Below, one piece after another: positions 50,088-61,996 of a stretch of DNA of 64,000 nucleotides. Origin of the DNA: Tetrahymena elliotti 4EA (Eukaryota > Ciliophora > Oligohymenophorea > Hymenostomatida > Tetrahymenidae); assembly GCA_000231825.2 (NCBI GenBank), contig JH720340.1, positions 584,414 through 648,413 on the forward strand, read 5' to 3'. The notes under the pieces are model-generated. The model was not told where the DNA came from and ran no database searches. It saw only the letters and a list, made by a program, of their open reading frames with translations. Position 1 is the stretch's first letter. Each line of letters opens with the position of its first letter. The translations under genes and the position numbers were made by a program.

Positions 50088-50752
50088 GAAAAAAAAAAAT
50101 TTCAATATGTTTTTAATTTTATAATTAATTTTATTTTAAGATAATAAATATATAATTAAGATCTATAAATACTTAATTCAATTTATAAACAATCTATATT
50201 CTTACCTTTACTTTCTTGTTTTTATACTCTAATCAAATTATCCCATTTTCCTTTCTAAATAAATAAGCAAATACACTCTAAAAATCGAATCATTCAATGT
50301 TTCTATTTAATAAATATGAAATATTTGACTAAATTTTATATTTGTACCAAAATGGTTTAACTTTTTCAAATACCAATTAAAAAATGTCTCTAACTTAAAA
50401 TAAACAATACATTCCAACGATTATTTTCTCATTCAAATTTAGAAATAATAAATTAATTATGAATATTTATTTATGTTCAACAGAAGTCTTAAAAATAAAT
50501 AGCTTGATCAAATTAGGATTTAATTTGTTATTATTATTTTATTAATTAATTGAGAGTAATATATTATATCAAAATACTGAAATACTTTTAGAAAATATCT
50601 TTAGAATACTTTTTTATATAAATTTATAAATTGAATTAATAATAATTGATATTAAAATTAAGTTAAATAGCTTTCATTGATTTTGTTGCTAGTGATTTTT
50701 AAATAAATTTTAGAATCTTATGCTCATTTTTAAAGGCTATTGTTTATTTTGT
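50088..50752. other. intergenic region between convergent genes
   Basis: 665 bp holding the two 3' flanks of convergent genes. Nothing recognised. Confidence 0.5.
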
Positions 50753-53700
50753 TCATTTTAATCTTTGCGAATATGAATATTGTTTTGAAATAAATTTTTT
50801 AGACTGCTTTGTAAGTTTAATTATTATTTTTGGGTTTAGTTGTTGTTATTTCTTGAACTAGTTAGTGGTATCAGTTTGGAAGATTCTTCTTCCAACCTTA
50901 AATTAATGCTTGATCTAAGTTATTATACTTTGTTTATATTATTTAAGCTAAACATTTAATTTTATGAGTTATTATTTAAATCAATATTTTGTTTAGATTT
51001 TTTATAAAAATCAGTCATTGTTATATTCTTATTTTTGGTATTCATTTCTGGAACTTCAAGCTTTGAAAATTCAATAAATTTCAAAGTGGGCTGGGAAGCT
51101 TATTTTGGAAGTTTATATCTTTCACAACTTGAGCCCAAAATAATACTTGTTTGCTATTGTCTTGGACTAGTTAATATGTTGACTTAATCTATAAGATTTC
51201 TTTTCAAGTCATCAGAACTATAATCAATATAATTATTATTTTTAGTTTTTTTCTAAAGAATAGATCTTTTGATATTCATCCTTTCTTCATTAAGACTGCT
51301 CTCTTTATATTTTTATAATGAACTTGTTAGTTTTTTTATTTGAGATTTGTTAAAAAAGGTTGAAACAAATTTGCTCTTGTCTTCAAACATGCTCTTTATT
51401 TATTGATGTGGATTTATTCTATCTGGATTATTAAAACTTGATATATTTTCTTATTACTACTAATTCATATAAAATAAAGCTTATTAGCTTTACATTCTAT
51501 AAGGAACTCCATATTTAACAGGGGATTCTGGAAGAGAACTCAAGCCAAATTAACTACTTGTTTCAGTGTTAATTTAAGTCCTTTCATTTTATATATAATT
51601 CCCTCTCCTATTTTCTAAATTCAACTAATTCAACTATTTAATTTAATTTTATTTAAGTAAAATAAAACTATTTAAAAAAAAAATACCTCGATAGGTTTAG
51701 AAGCAAATTAAATTTTCTGGTCATTTATATTTTTTATTTAATGAGATTTCTTTTTCAACATACTACCTCTATTAAATGATTAATATCTATCATCTGTTTA
51801 TGGTTCCTAGTTAAGATATTTTTATCAATTAAATGTAATTAATGCAATGAATTTACTGGAGATTTATTATTTTAAACTTCATCGATGTGCTAAATGGAAA
51901 TACAAGAGTCGTTTCTATCAGCAAAAATTAAATTTTCACTGAAAAGAGATTATTTGTATGGCATTTTCTGAGCTAGAATTTTAATTAACTAACTTTTTCT
52001 TTTTTCAGTGGGAGTAATATTTAAAGGAGAGTCATAAGGAGTTAAAGTTTAATTGCTAATGCTTTAGCTAGATTATTCATTTATAGATTTTTGAGATGGA
52101 AACTATTCACTTTAATTTGGATTTTTGATATTTTAGTTTGAGTAATCTTGCCTTTAATTATGCATATCTTTCTAAGTAGGAACTTTAGGTTTTCTTCCAT
52201 TTGAATTAACTTTTTATTCTACTAGTTTTTAAATTTTGTCATTAATTATTTATTGTTATTCTTCATTTACTATAAAGTGGGTTATAGATTTTTTTTCTCT
52301 CCTCTGTTGCCTTGATTATTTACTGATATCTGGTTAATTTTAGTCCATTAAATTTTTATCAAAATTTATGTTTATTTCCTTTTAACTTTTAATGATTCTA
52401 TTATTTTTTTGGAATGATATCTATTCTTCCTAAATTTGCTTAGTTACTTTCAATTATTCCCTGTCTTCAGTTAAGAATTACTTGAATTTTGAAATCTGCT
52501 TTTTAGCATTTTAAATTCTAACTTTATGCTAGCCTTCTTTGATAGCTAAATGTTCCCTAAGAAAATTGTTGGAATGATGCTCTTCTAAAATCTGTTGGAA
52601 TAAATTTTTTTAAATCATAATAATTTCTCCATTTGCAGTAGCACACTAAACAGAAAAGCTCCTTTTATCATTATTTTTCAACAAATCTTCTTCACCAAAA
52701 TAATCTCCTTATATGAGTAATGATATCTAAATACAAATTTAAGAAATATAAATATAATATTGGAGAGGAAAATTTAAATTTTTTAAATTGAAAATCATCA
52801 AATAATTATTAAACTCTTCCTATTTAAATTTGGGACTAGGGCTATTGAGATTTACATTACCAAATTATGCTTAAAAAATGTAATCTATATTGAGAATATA
52901 TTCAAATTTCATGTAGTTTCTCATTAATTAATAACCTTTTAATTTGGCAAGTGTTAGTAAAGGTAGCTTGCTAAAAGACAATCTAAATTTGCTAAATATT
53001 TGAGGTATGAGATCCTTATTTATTCAATATCTCCAGTACATAGACAAAATAAATTTGATTGGGAATCTAGGGATTTTGAGATTTAAATTATCAAATTATG
53101 CTTAAAAAATGTAAACTGGATTCAATGCTTGATTATGAAAATCTAAAAATAATAAATAAATTATTTTAGTAAATACAGCTTGATATTAGAGCAGCTAAAT
53201 TGACTAAAAGTTTGAGAGAAGGGATACTTAATTATTAAATATGTACAGTAAATACATAGATTAATCATATTTAGTTATGTTTAGATGATGTTTTATTTTT
53301 TTGATGATTATTTAATTTGATAATATCAAAATGAACGAGTAAAAAAATATTAAAAAATATCATTTGATTTTAATTAAAAAAATTACTTAAACTGTAAGGT
53401 ATTTTTATTTTTTGTTAGTGATCTTAGTTAAATCCTAGTTTTGTAATGATTAAATGCTGTGAAGCTCTTCTTGATTTGCCATGTGAGGGATATCTTATTT
53501 AACCTATAATGTATAAAAAGAAGTTAATCATTGTTTATTATGAATTTTTTAGTATTTACTTGGAATTCTCCTTATTTAACTATGTAGAAGTTCTCTGCAG
53601 GAGAACCTTACTTAAAGATTACCTAACCTTTGGTAGTACGTATATCAAACGCCTTTGAATATATTTATCTTAATAAAGGTTAGTTTATTTTTTAAAATAA

Positions 53701-54646
53701 TGGAAGATTTTATAAATAGAGAAGCTTTTTGTTCAAGTTTTCTTTCTGAAAGTTTTTTAGAACTCTCAAGAATTCTTTCTTATTTAATACAGCGAAGTGG
53801 CATTTTTCTAAACATATAATAGTAGCCATTCTTGGTGACTCATAAAGTAAGGCTAATTCACCAAATGAAAATCCTTTACCCAACTACTTGACACAAATCA
53901 TCTCTCTGCTTTCATTATAAATATATACTCCTACAGTTCCCTCAAGAATAATATAAAATTTGTCGCCAATTTAATCTATTTTTAAAATATTTGTTAGTAT
54001 TTACTTCATAGTTTCAAACGCATCATTAATTCCTAACGCAAAATGTGAGAAGAAATATGTTAATTTTCAATCAAATAAATAAATGAATAATAAGAGTTAT
54101 TAACTGATTTCGAAAACAGCTTAATCTTTTTCATAGCTTTCATAGTTCATATAAGAACAGCAACTATCATGCACATAGTCATTTTCTTAATACTGCTGAA
54201 AAAAAGCAATATCTTTAGTAAGCTCTTTGAGCATTTTTTTATCAGCATTATTTCTCTCCTTGGGTTCTTTTTAAAGAATTCTAATTATTTTCTGATATTA
54301 TTTCTATTTAAAATTGATAATAAAAAGAAAAGTCTACTTGTAAAATATTTTAGGTCATTCGCGTATTTAGTTAAACTTATGATAAATTCTTAAACTTTTG
54401 AGAAGTATTTGTTTGCTCTTTTACTATTTATATCACTTCTTAATAGTCTTTTATTTTAAAATTAGGTTATTTGATAAGAAATCAAAACAAAGCAAAACAA
54501 AATATAATCAAATTTAGTTGTTTTAATTGTTTATAAAGATCTAACAAAGGCCAATTCTTTGATCTTTTTTTTTCAAGATGCAATTTATGATACGCTTTTA
54601 ATTCTTAAACTTTAATACTGGCTACTCTCTACAAAAATTCTACCAT
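50753..54646 (-). CDS. multi-domain cyclic-nucleotide-binding protein
   Basis: Start at 54646: MVEFLQRVASIKVQELKAYH; later exons give IIRILQKEPKERNNADKKML and KELTKDIAFFQQYQEND, the usual N-terminal lead of ciliate cNMP-binding proteins. First domain (~53740-54060): DQIGDKFYIILEGTVGVYIY, GKGFSFGELALLYESPRMAT, with the phosphate-binding cassette F-G-E-L-A-L...P-R-x-A-T complete. Second domain (~53560-53640): FKQGSPAENFYIVKQGEFQV, continued after a ~650-bp intron by LLIQGDYFGEEDLLKNNDKR. The rest is a low-complexity tail rich in K, Q, N and S, ending SKQYSYSQRLK, TGA 50753. No kinase or channel module, so a PKA/PKG regulatory-like or structural binder. The first cassette looks ligand-competent; the second lacks the Arg-Ala after its FGEEDLL (has DKRSF). 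Confidence 0.8.
52735..53395 (-). repeat. intron carrying a tandem ~231-bp duplication
   Basis: Two diverged copies of the same sequence sit head to tail. The word CAAATTATGCTTAAAAAATG begins at 52861 and again at 53092 (offset 231), and the flanks (GGGA.CTAGGG.TTTTGAGATTTA-like, and AGCTTG...AGTACATAGA-like) also recur in order. The block lies between exons coding the first and second halves of the second cNMP-binding domain of the 50753-54646 gene, so it is most simply intronic. Confidence 0.65.
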
Positions 54647-56568
54647 AAATTATTTTGTTACTTTATTCTACAAAATAAAAAATTTAGTTAATTTGCATCC
54701 ACAATATCATTAAATCTCTCAATCCAATGAATATAAAGTTAAAATAAAAGTAAAAATTCATTTAAATTTATCTTAAAAATAAAAGCTATCTGAATAAACT
54801 TTCAATAATTAAACAAAGTACTCAAATAATATCATCAAGAAAACAATACTTAAAGAATAGCCCTTTTTTCAAAGCTTATTTCACTCAGATTTGCTTTAAT
54901 TTTCATTTATTTAAAGTTGAAATTTAATTTTTTTGAAAATAACTTCATTTAAGAAAATAATTTAATTTACTTAAAAAACAATTTTGTTTATTCTTAAAAA
55001 TTTAATCTTATGTTAAAACCATTAAAAAAATTTAATATATTTAATATATTTTTGAGAAATAAAAATTTCATAAAAAGAAAGTTAAAAGAAGATTCTATCC
55101 TAAAAACAAATAAAAAAATATTTAATTATAATAATTTGAGTCATATATGTATTATTAGATAATTTGAACAGTTTCACTATTTTATTTTAAATAAAATCTT
55201 TTAAAAAAATCAAATTTACTTTTTAAAATAAAAAGAAAATAAAATGCACTATGATAAACAAAAATATTTTATTGAAATAAATTTTATTTTTTTCATTTTT
55301 ATGTTTGTGATTTTTGAAAATATTTTTTATTAAAACGGTAATTGAAATCACTAAGAAATTAAAAAATATTTTAGTTTCTTTTAATTCATTTAAAAATTGA
55401 AAAAAGCAATATGCAAATAAAAAGATATTTCATGCTTAACTTAATTCATGTATGGAAAATTTCTTAGGTAATAATTTTAAGCCAATTAGCAAAAAGTTTA
55501 ATCTATTTCATGGAATACTGGCTTAAAAAATATCTTTAGTCAAATAAAAAGGTATTGACTATTAAAATAGAATGTAAAGATAAATTTTATTTTTAGTTTT
55601 TTCTATTATTTTAATATAGGAATTTGTTGTTAACCTTGAAATAAAAAATTACTTTCATTATCTATTTTTAAGGCTAAGTAAACTAAAATACATACTTGAA
55701 TAAGAATTATTTCCATAAATACTTTCTTAATCATTTTATTTTTTATACAAACAATTACTTTTTGAAAATTCTATCATAATTTGAACTTTTTGTTTGGTTT
55801 TATTTAGTATGCTTTTATTTATTCCCTATTTATTATAGATTTTCATTTCTAATTTAAAATTTAAATACATTTTTATTGCATGAATTTATTAGATAATACT
55901 TTATTTACTTAGGTTCTTCCTGGGCTTTCAAAATTATAAATTTAATTTTAGTCAAAGAAATCTATGGAGCGTAAAGACATATACAATGAAATGATGATAG
56001 AATTATTTTTCTAAGTATAATATGTAAATGAGATTATAAATTTAAATGGTTTAAATCTAGAAAAAAATTAATATTATTGTAATTAATTTATTTACATATT
56101 TCAGTGTACTCTGAAGATTAACACTCTTTGATTTTGTGCTTTTCTATATTAAAAAAATTTTGTAAGGTAATTGAGTTACATAAAAGAGAGTAATTATGCT
56201 TTAGAAATTAAATAGAATAATAGAAAGAAAGCAAATTTAATAATCTGAGGTTTGATTTGTAATAATTGGGATAAGTAGGGTGAAATCATTCTCGTAATTT
56301 TCTAAAAATCTGATTACGTAGAAATACTAGTCTGACATAAAATTAAACATTTAATTTAAATTGGAATGCATCAAATAAATTAATAAATAAAATTTTTAAT
56401 GATATCTATCACATAATACGCCTTTTGCTTGATTTAAAACCATTTAAATTATATCTACAATTATTATTGTAAATTAAACAAATTAAATTCAAGATATTCT
56501 TTTTGTTCAGATGTTAAATAACATAAAAAGAGTTCTAGCAAAAAGACTTACCTAACTTCATTTAACTA
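54647..56568. other. intergenic region between divergent genes
   Basis: 1.9 kb, mostly A/T homopolymers. The only candidate is a 55-codon ciliate-code ORF at 55964-56131 (+), MERKDIYNEMMIELFFQVQY onward, with protein-like composition but no family and no proven expression. Promoters of the cNMP-binding gene and PEP carboxylase should lie here. Confidence 0.4.
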
Positions 56569-59500
56569 ATGGAGCAGGTAATCTATCTCTTCAATAGTGC
56601 CAGAAGGCATCATAGGGCTTGTAATTCCTTAATGGGTAAAGCAAATAGCCTAAATTGCACAATTAGAATTTGTTTTAGTTTTCTGCTATGAAGCGTACAT
56701 TCGACCTATTGAATGATTAAAAGAAACTTAAAAGCATTACTAATAAGGAAATTCTTCTTGCAAACTTTGAATCTAGAGTTCAATTAAGATACTAGCTTTT
56801 GAATTCTCTCTTTTAAACTCTTCCTGTTGAAAATATTAATGAAACAAGTATGTTAATACCTATTTTAACTCATAATTGCAAGTAAGGTTTAGAATCAGGA
56901 TTGAGTCCAGAAGAAGTTATTGATAAGTTCTTCAAAGAATATGATCAAAATTAGGTCTATGACACTGAGTAAAAGAAAATAGATTTCCTCTTCCGTGTTG
57001 TTTAGTTTGTAGAAAGATAAGTAGTTTTAGTAGATGCTCTTGAAGATGCTAATTATGCATCTATCAATGACCTACAAGGATCTGAATCATTAGTTAATTT
57101 GATAGAAAGAATCAGAAGACACGGTTTAGATGATGAACTAGTTAAATAACTTTCTAGATTTGCAGTTAGAGTTGTACTCACTGCTCACCCTACTCAGTTT
57201 TATCCTAAGCAAGTTCTTTCTATTATAAATGACTTAAATGAGGCCATTTAATCGAATGATATTACTTAGATCTAATATCTACTTTGGCAGCTATGTAAAA
57301 TTTTATTTCTTCTAAATTAATTAAACAATTTAGAATCAACTTAACAAATAAAAAATTTATTCGTTTTTCAAATATTTTAGCTAAAACTCCATTCTTCCAA
57401 AGAGAAAAGCCTACTCCATTAGATGAAGCTTAATTCTTGATTTAGTATCTTGAAAATGTATTCTACGATGCAGTCGGTACTTTACAAGATAGACTCAGAA
57501 AGGTTTTAGGAGCTAAATTCGATAAACAAAAAGAATTCCACAAATTTTATACTCTTGGTTTCTGGCCAGGTGGTGACAGAGATGGAAATCCTTTTGTTAG
57601 AGTAGATAATTAGATTTTTATTTCCATAATTTAATATATAACCCAATAAAAATTAGGTTGAAACAACAAAAAAAGTAGCCAAATTACTTAGAACCTCCAT
57701 CCTTAAATGCTACATCAGAGATGTCCGTCAAGTCAAAAACAGGTAAATCATTAATCAATTTTAACTGGAATAATATTCTAAATTCATACACTTCATAAAA
57801 TCATATAAAATATGTAATACATTTCACATTATAACATAACATTTCAAAATAAAAAATTTGTTTGAATATTTGTTGGCAAAAGCGAAAGCAAATTATATCT
57901 TAGAATCAATAATGAAAAATAAAATTTTTTTGTTGGGAAAAGGGAAAGCAAGCAAAATTTTTATTATAAAATCATTTAAAAATTAATTTGAAAAATTAAA
58001 TAAATTAAAATTAAAATAGATTGAGTTTCAAAGGAATTTATGAGTTATTAGAAGAAATAGAAAGAGACTTAAATTCTAATTTCTCATACAAACCAACTGT
58101 CACTCTTGACTAATTGTATGAAAAGCTTGATTACATCTAATAAAAAATTATCACTGATCACAAGGGATTGTTCTTACCTATTTTTGAGAACTTTTAGAGA
58201 AAGGTGCACACTTTTGGATACCACTTTGCTTCCATCGATATTCGTCAAGACTCAAGAGTTTTGGATAAAACATTTAAAGCATTATAGGAAAAAGTTCCCT
58301 ACATGCTCCCATATAATTTTGATGAGTTGGATATTCAAAAGAAACTTGATTTATTGTTGAATCTTAAGCCTCTTAATACTGTGCCTAAGCTAGATGATGA
58401 AGTTTTAAATGATACCCTTTAAACTTTTAATGCTATGAGAGAAATATAAGAAGAAAATGGTGAATATGGTTGTTATCGTTTCATTATTTCTAATTGCAGA
58501 GGACCACTTGATGTTGCTAAAGTATATGCCATGAGCTAACTAACTGGAGGATGGTAAGGAGATTCTAAGATAGATGTTGTTCCTCTTTTTGAAACAATAG
58601 ATGATCTTAAATCTGCTGATTTATCTATGAAAGAACTTTATTCTAATAGTTCATACAAAAAGCACTTAAGCTTTAGAAAAATGAGATAAACTATTATGTG
58701 TGGTTTCTCAGATGGTACTAAGGATGGTGGATATCTCGGAGCTAATTGGGGTATTTACTAAGCCAAAGAAAATCTTAGCAAAATCTCAAGGGATTATGGT
58801 GTAGAAGCTATCTTCTTTGATGGTAGAGGTGGTCCACCTGCCCGTGGTGGTGGTAACAAGCATTTATATTATGCTTCTCAAGGTCCTACTATTGGTAAAT
58901 TATAATTTAATTTAATTTTAAAATTTAATATAATTTTTATTATTTATTAATAAAGAAAACCATGAAATACAAATTACAATCTAGGGTTAAACTATCAGCT
59001 CTAACTTTGGTGTAACTGATAGCTGCCTTCATAATTTAGAACTTTTAATGTCAGCAGGTCTTTAAAACAATGTATTAGAAGACCCAAAAAGAATTTTAAC
59101 AGAATAGTAACGTGAACTTTTGAATGAATTATCAGAAGTATCTCTTTAGTCTTACCTTGAATTTAAGAAAAATCCTAAATTCATGCCTTACCTATTAGAA
59201 AAATCTCCACTTAAGTACTATGGTGAGGCCAATATTGGTTCCAGACCAGCTAAAAGAAGTGCAGGAGGTGAAATGAAGTTCGAAGATTTAAGAGCTATTC
59301 CATTTGTTGGAGCATGGTCACAGCTCAAACAAAATGTTCCTGGTTTTTATGGTAATACAAAATTACTTACTCAAAAATTTTATTTTTCTAATTCATTTTT
59401 TATTTTATTAGGTTTGGGAACAGCTCTTAAGAAACTTGAATCAGAAGGAAGGCTCAAAGAAGCTTAAGATTTATACAAAGACAGCTTATTCTTTAAAGCT

Positions 59501-59851
59501 TTAGTATAAAATTCTATGATGGCTATGTGTAAAACTTACTTCCCATTAACTCAATACATGTAGAAAGATTAATAATATAGTGAATTCTGGAAATAAATTA
59601 ATAATGAATTCTAAGAAACTGAAAGACTTCTGCTAGAAATCACTGAATAAAAGTAATTACTTGACAATGAACCAGTTATTAAATAAAGTATCAAGTTAAG
59701 AGAGTAAATTGTACTTCCTCTTCTTACTATCTAGTAATTTGCTCTCCAAAGAATCAATAAAGACCACCACGAAGATCTTCATAAATCATACCACAATCTT
59801 ATCATTCGTTCTCTCTTTGGTAGCATTAATGCAACTAGAAATGCTGCTTGA
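56569..59851 (+). CDS. ppc: phosphoenolpyruvate carboxylase
   Basis: Carboxylates PEP to oxaloacetate (anaplerotic). Catalytic motifs appear in order: VVLTAHPTQFYPKQ (the His of TAHPT), LWQLSKTPFFQREKPTPLDE, GFWPGGDRDGNPFV, IISNCRGPLDVAKVYAM, IMCGFSDGTKDGGYL, FFDGRGGPPARGGG and IGSRPAKR followed by LRAIPFVGAWSQ. The C-terminus is RSLFGSINATRNAA then TGA, close to the usual R-N-T-G end. The start at 56569 rests on a short exon MEQ joined by a 101-bp GT-AG intron (56578-56678) to FSAMKRTFDLLND; the inner ATG at 56688 is the alternative. Six introns, about 880 residues, a normal size. Notable substitutions: TAHPTQ for TAHPTE, and CGFSDGTKDGG for the usual GYSDSGKDAG. Confidence 0.95.
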
Positions 59852-60363
59852 TTAAACTAAAAATTTTCTCATGCCTTCCATATTTTTTATAAGCAATCCT
59901 ATTAATATTTATAAAAAAGTATATTAAGTTTTTTTAGCTTTTGTTTCACTTTTTCTTTATTGTACTATTTACTCCTCATATCTACATTCATTCATTTTAT
60001 TCAAAAACCATTTTTTAGAGTTATAAATTTTGTAAAAATTATCCCATTTCACTCTAACAACAAATATTTATTTTTTTCCATTAAAATTTAATAAAATAGC
60101 AATTCAAGATTAAGATTAACAATAAATAATTCATTACTTTAATTATTAAAACTAAATTCATATTTAACTAAAATCTAAAGTTAAAAAATCTTTTCACTAA
60201 TATCCGGAATAAGTTAATTTTTGAGATAGAATCTTTTATTGTAAACTAAACAAAAGATAAAGAGCTCTAAGCTTTTATTTTTCTAATTTCCTTACTCCTA
60301 AAATTATTAAATGTTTTTCATATTAAAAAATGTAATTTTAAAAATTTTAAACTTAGGAGAAAC
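59852..60363. other. intergenic A/T-rich DNA
   Basis: 512 bp between PEP carboxylase and the next plus-strand gene; nothing recognised. Confidence 0.5.
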
Positions 60364-61915
60364 ATGAAAGTTAAAGACTTGATTATTTAATGGTTGAACA
60401 AGTTTATTATGGGGTCTTTTATAAAAATTATTGTATTAGAGATATATCTTTTGTGTTATTCTAAATATTTTTATTTCCTTTATTTATCATTTAATAAAAA
60501 ATTTTGATTTTTTAAGTTGAGAGTATTAAAGAAATGCTTAATTGATTTTTGATAATTCACATTTATGAATTTTTAAAAATATACTCTAAATATTTTCAAA
60601 GTTTTTTAATGATTGGTGCTTGATGTTTGTTAAAGTAAAATGTTTCTACTAATAATAGGAAAAAACATATTAATTTTTTTTTTCAGTCTTTTGTTCTTAA
60701 AAAAGAATTTTTTCCATAAAATAGATTATTTTTGTTTTTTTTTATTTTAAAATTCTTCAGTTCTGTTTTTACAAAAGCAAGCATTAAATTAAATTAATAT
60801 TTTTATCTTGAAATTTAATCTTCTTAATAAAAATAAATAAAATTAAGGATATTTTATTCGAAATCAAAAATATATTGATAAAACTAAATATTTAAGTTAA
60901 AAGAAGTTTACCATAGTGTAAAACAAAATTTAAAATTATTGAGCATGAGACTGTATTTTTTAATCAGATTTTACAAAATTAAATCAACTTTATTTCTAAT
61001 TTTTTATTTTAGAAATTTAATCTATTTAAAACGCCTATCATTTTTTTATGTTTTAAAATAAATTAAAGAATATTATTTGATTTTTTTTATTTAGTTACAA
61101 AATTCAACTGGATTAATTCACTGTAAAGTTATTTTGTTTGGATTCTAATTCAACAAATACTTAATTTTTTGTAGGTATTTTTAATTATAATTTGGTATTT
61201 AAAATAAAATTTATGACTTTTAATCTTTGTTTTATAAAAATTTAAATTGTCATTTAGGTAATCCGAGATTTCTAGATGCTTTCTAGAGTCTTTTCTATTG
61301 ATTCTAAAATTAAGAATAATATTGCCAAAACTTGTATACTTGGTTTACTCATTTCTCTTTATATAGATTAAATAATTTAAGGTATTGAAAAAGATAAAAA
61401 AATAGCTCAGATTTTTTTAAAAGGTTTAAATTTCGTATTAACCAAATTCTTTTACAATAACCCTAATCAATTCTTATTATTAATTAGATATTTTTTACAT
61501 CCAGATTTAAAAAAAACTAAATAAATAAAAACTATTCTGTAAAAACATATTTATGATTCAATTATTTTTCATTTATTTACTTTTTGTTGAAACATATTTT
61601 TAAAAAAATCCTATTTATTTTATTTATTTGGCAATTTAGTATTGAAGTTGTTAAAAAAGTTACTTGTTTATGAAATAGATCACTTTAAAGATTGAGTGTA
61701 CATTTTCTTTTATTCCTGATTAGGGTGGAGAAAAGTGAAATTAAGACTTTTGAATTCTTTTGGCTTAACAAGGAAGTTAAGTAATTTAATTTTGAAGGGT
61801 TTGTAACATAATTCTTTTATAATTAAAATAACCCAAAAAAAAAAATTAGATTTACTAATATGCTATTGGGATAAAAAAGCAATTAAAGTTTATATATACT
61901 TTTAATGAATATGTT
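60364..61915 (+). CDS. intron-rich gene of unknown function (partial model)
   Basis: ATG at 60364 opens MKVKDLIIQWLNKFIM before a GTCTTT donor. Further exons, best seen at ~61095-61175 (LQNSTGLIHCKVILFGFQFN) and 61261-61605 (VIRDFQMLSRVFSIDSKIKN, then NIAKTCILGLLISLYIDQII, QGIEKDKKIAQIFLKGLNFV), are bounded by TTTTAG/ATTTAG acceptors. More exon-like islands follow: ~61641-61695 (LKLLKKLLVYEIDHFKD) and ~61725-61915 (WRKVKLRLLNSFGLTRKLSN), with TGA at 61913-61915. The helical pattern and repeated LLK/LL motifs suggest an alpha-helical repeat protein, but no family is identified. Introns are A/T-rich and outnumber confident exon joins. Confidence 0.45.
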
Positions 61916-61996
61916 TTCAATTTTATAAATCTGTGGTAAGAAAATATTAGATTTGCATAATTATTTATTTTGCTTGGAATTCAATTTTAATTAAAA

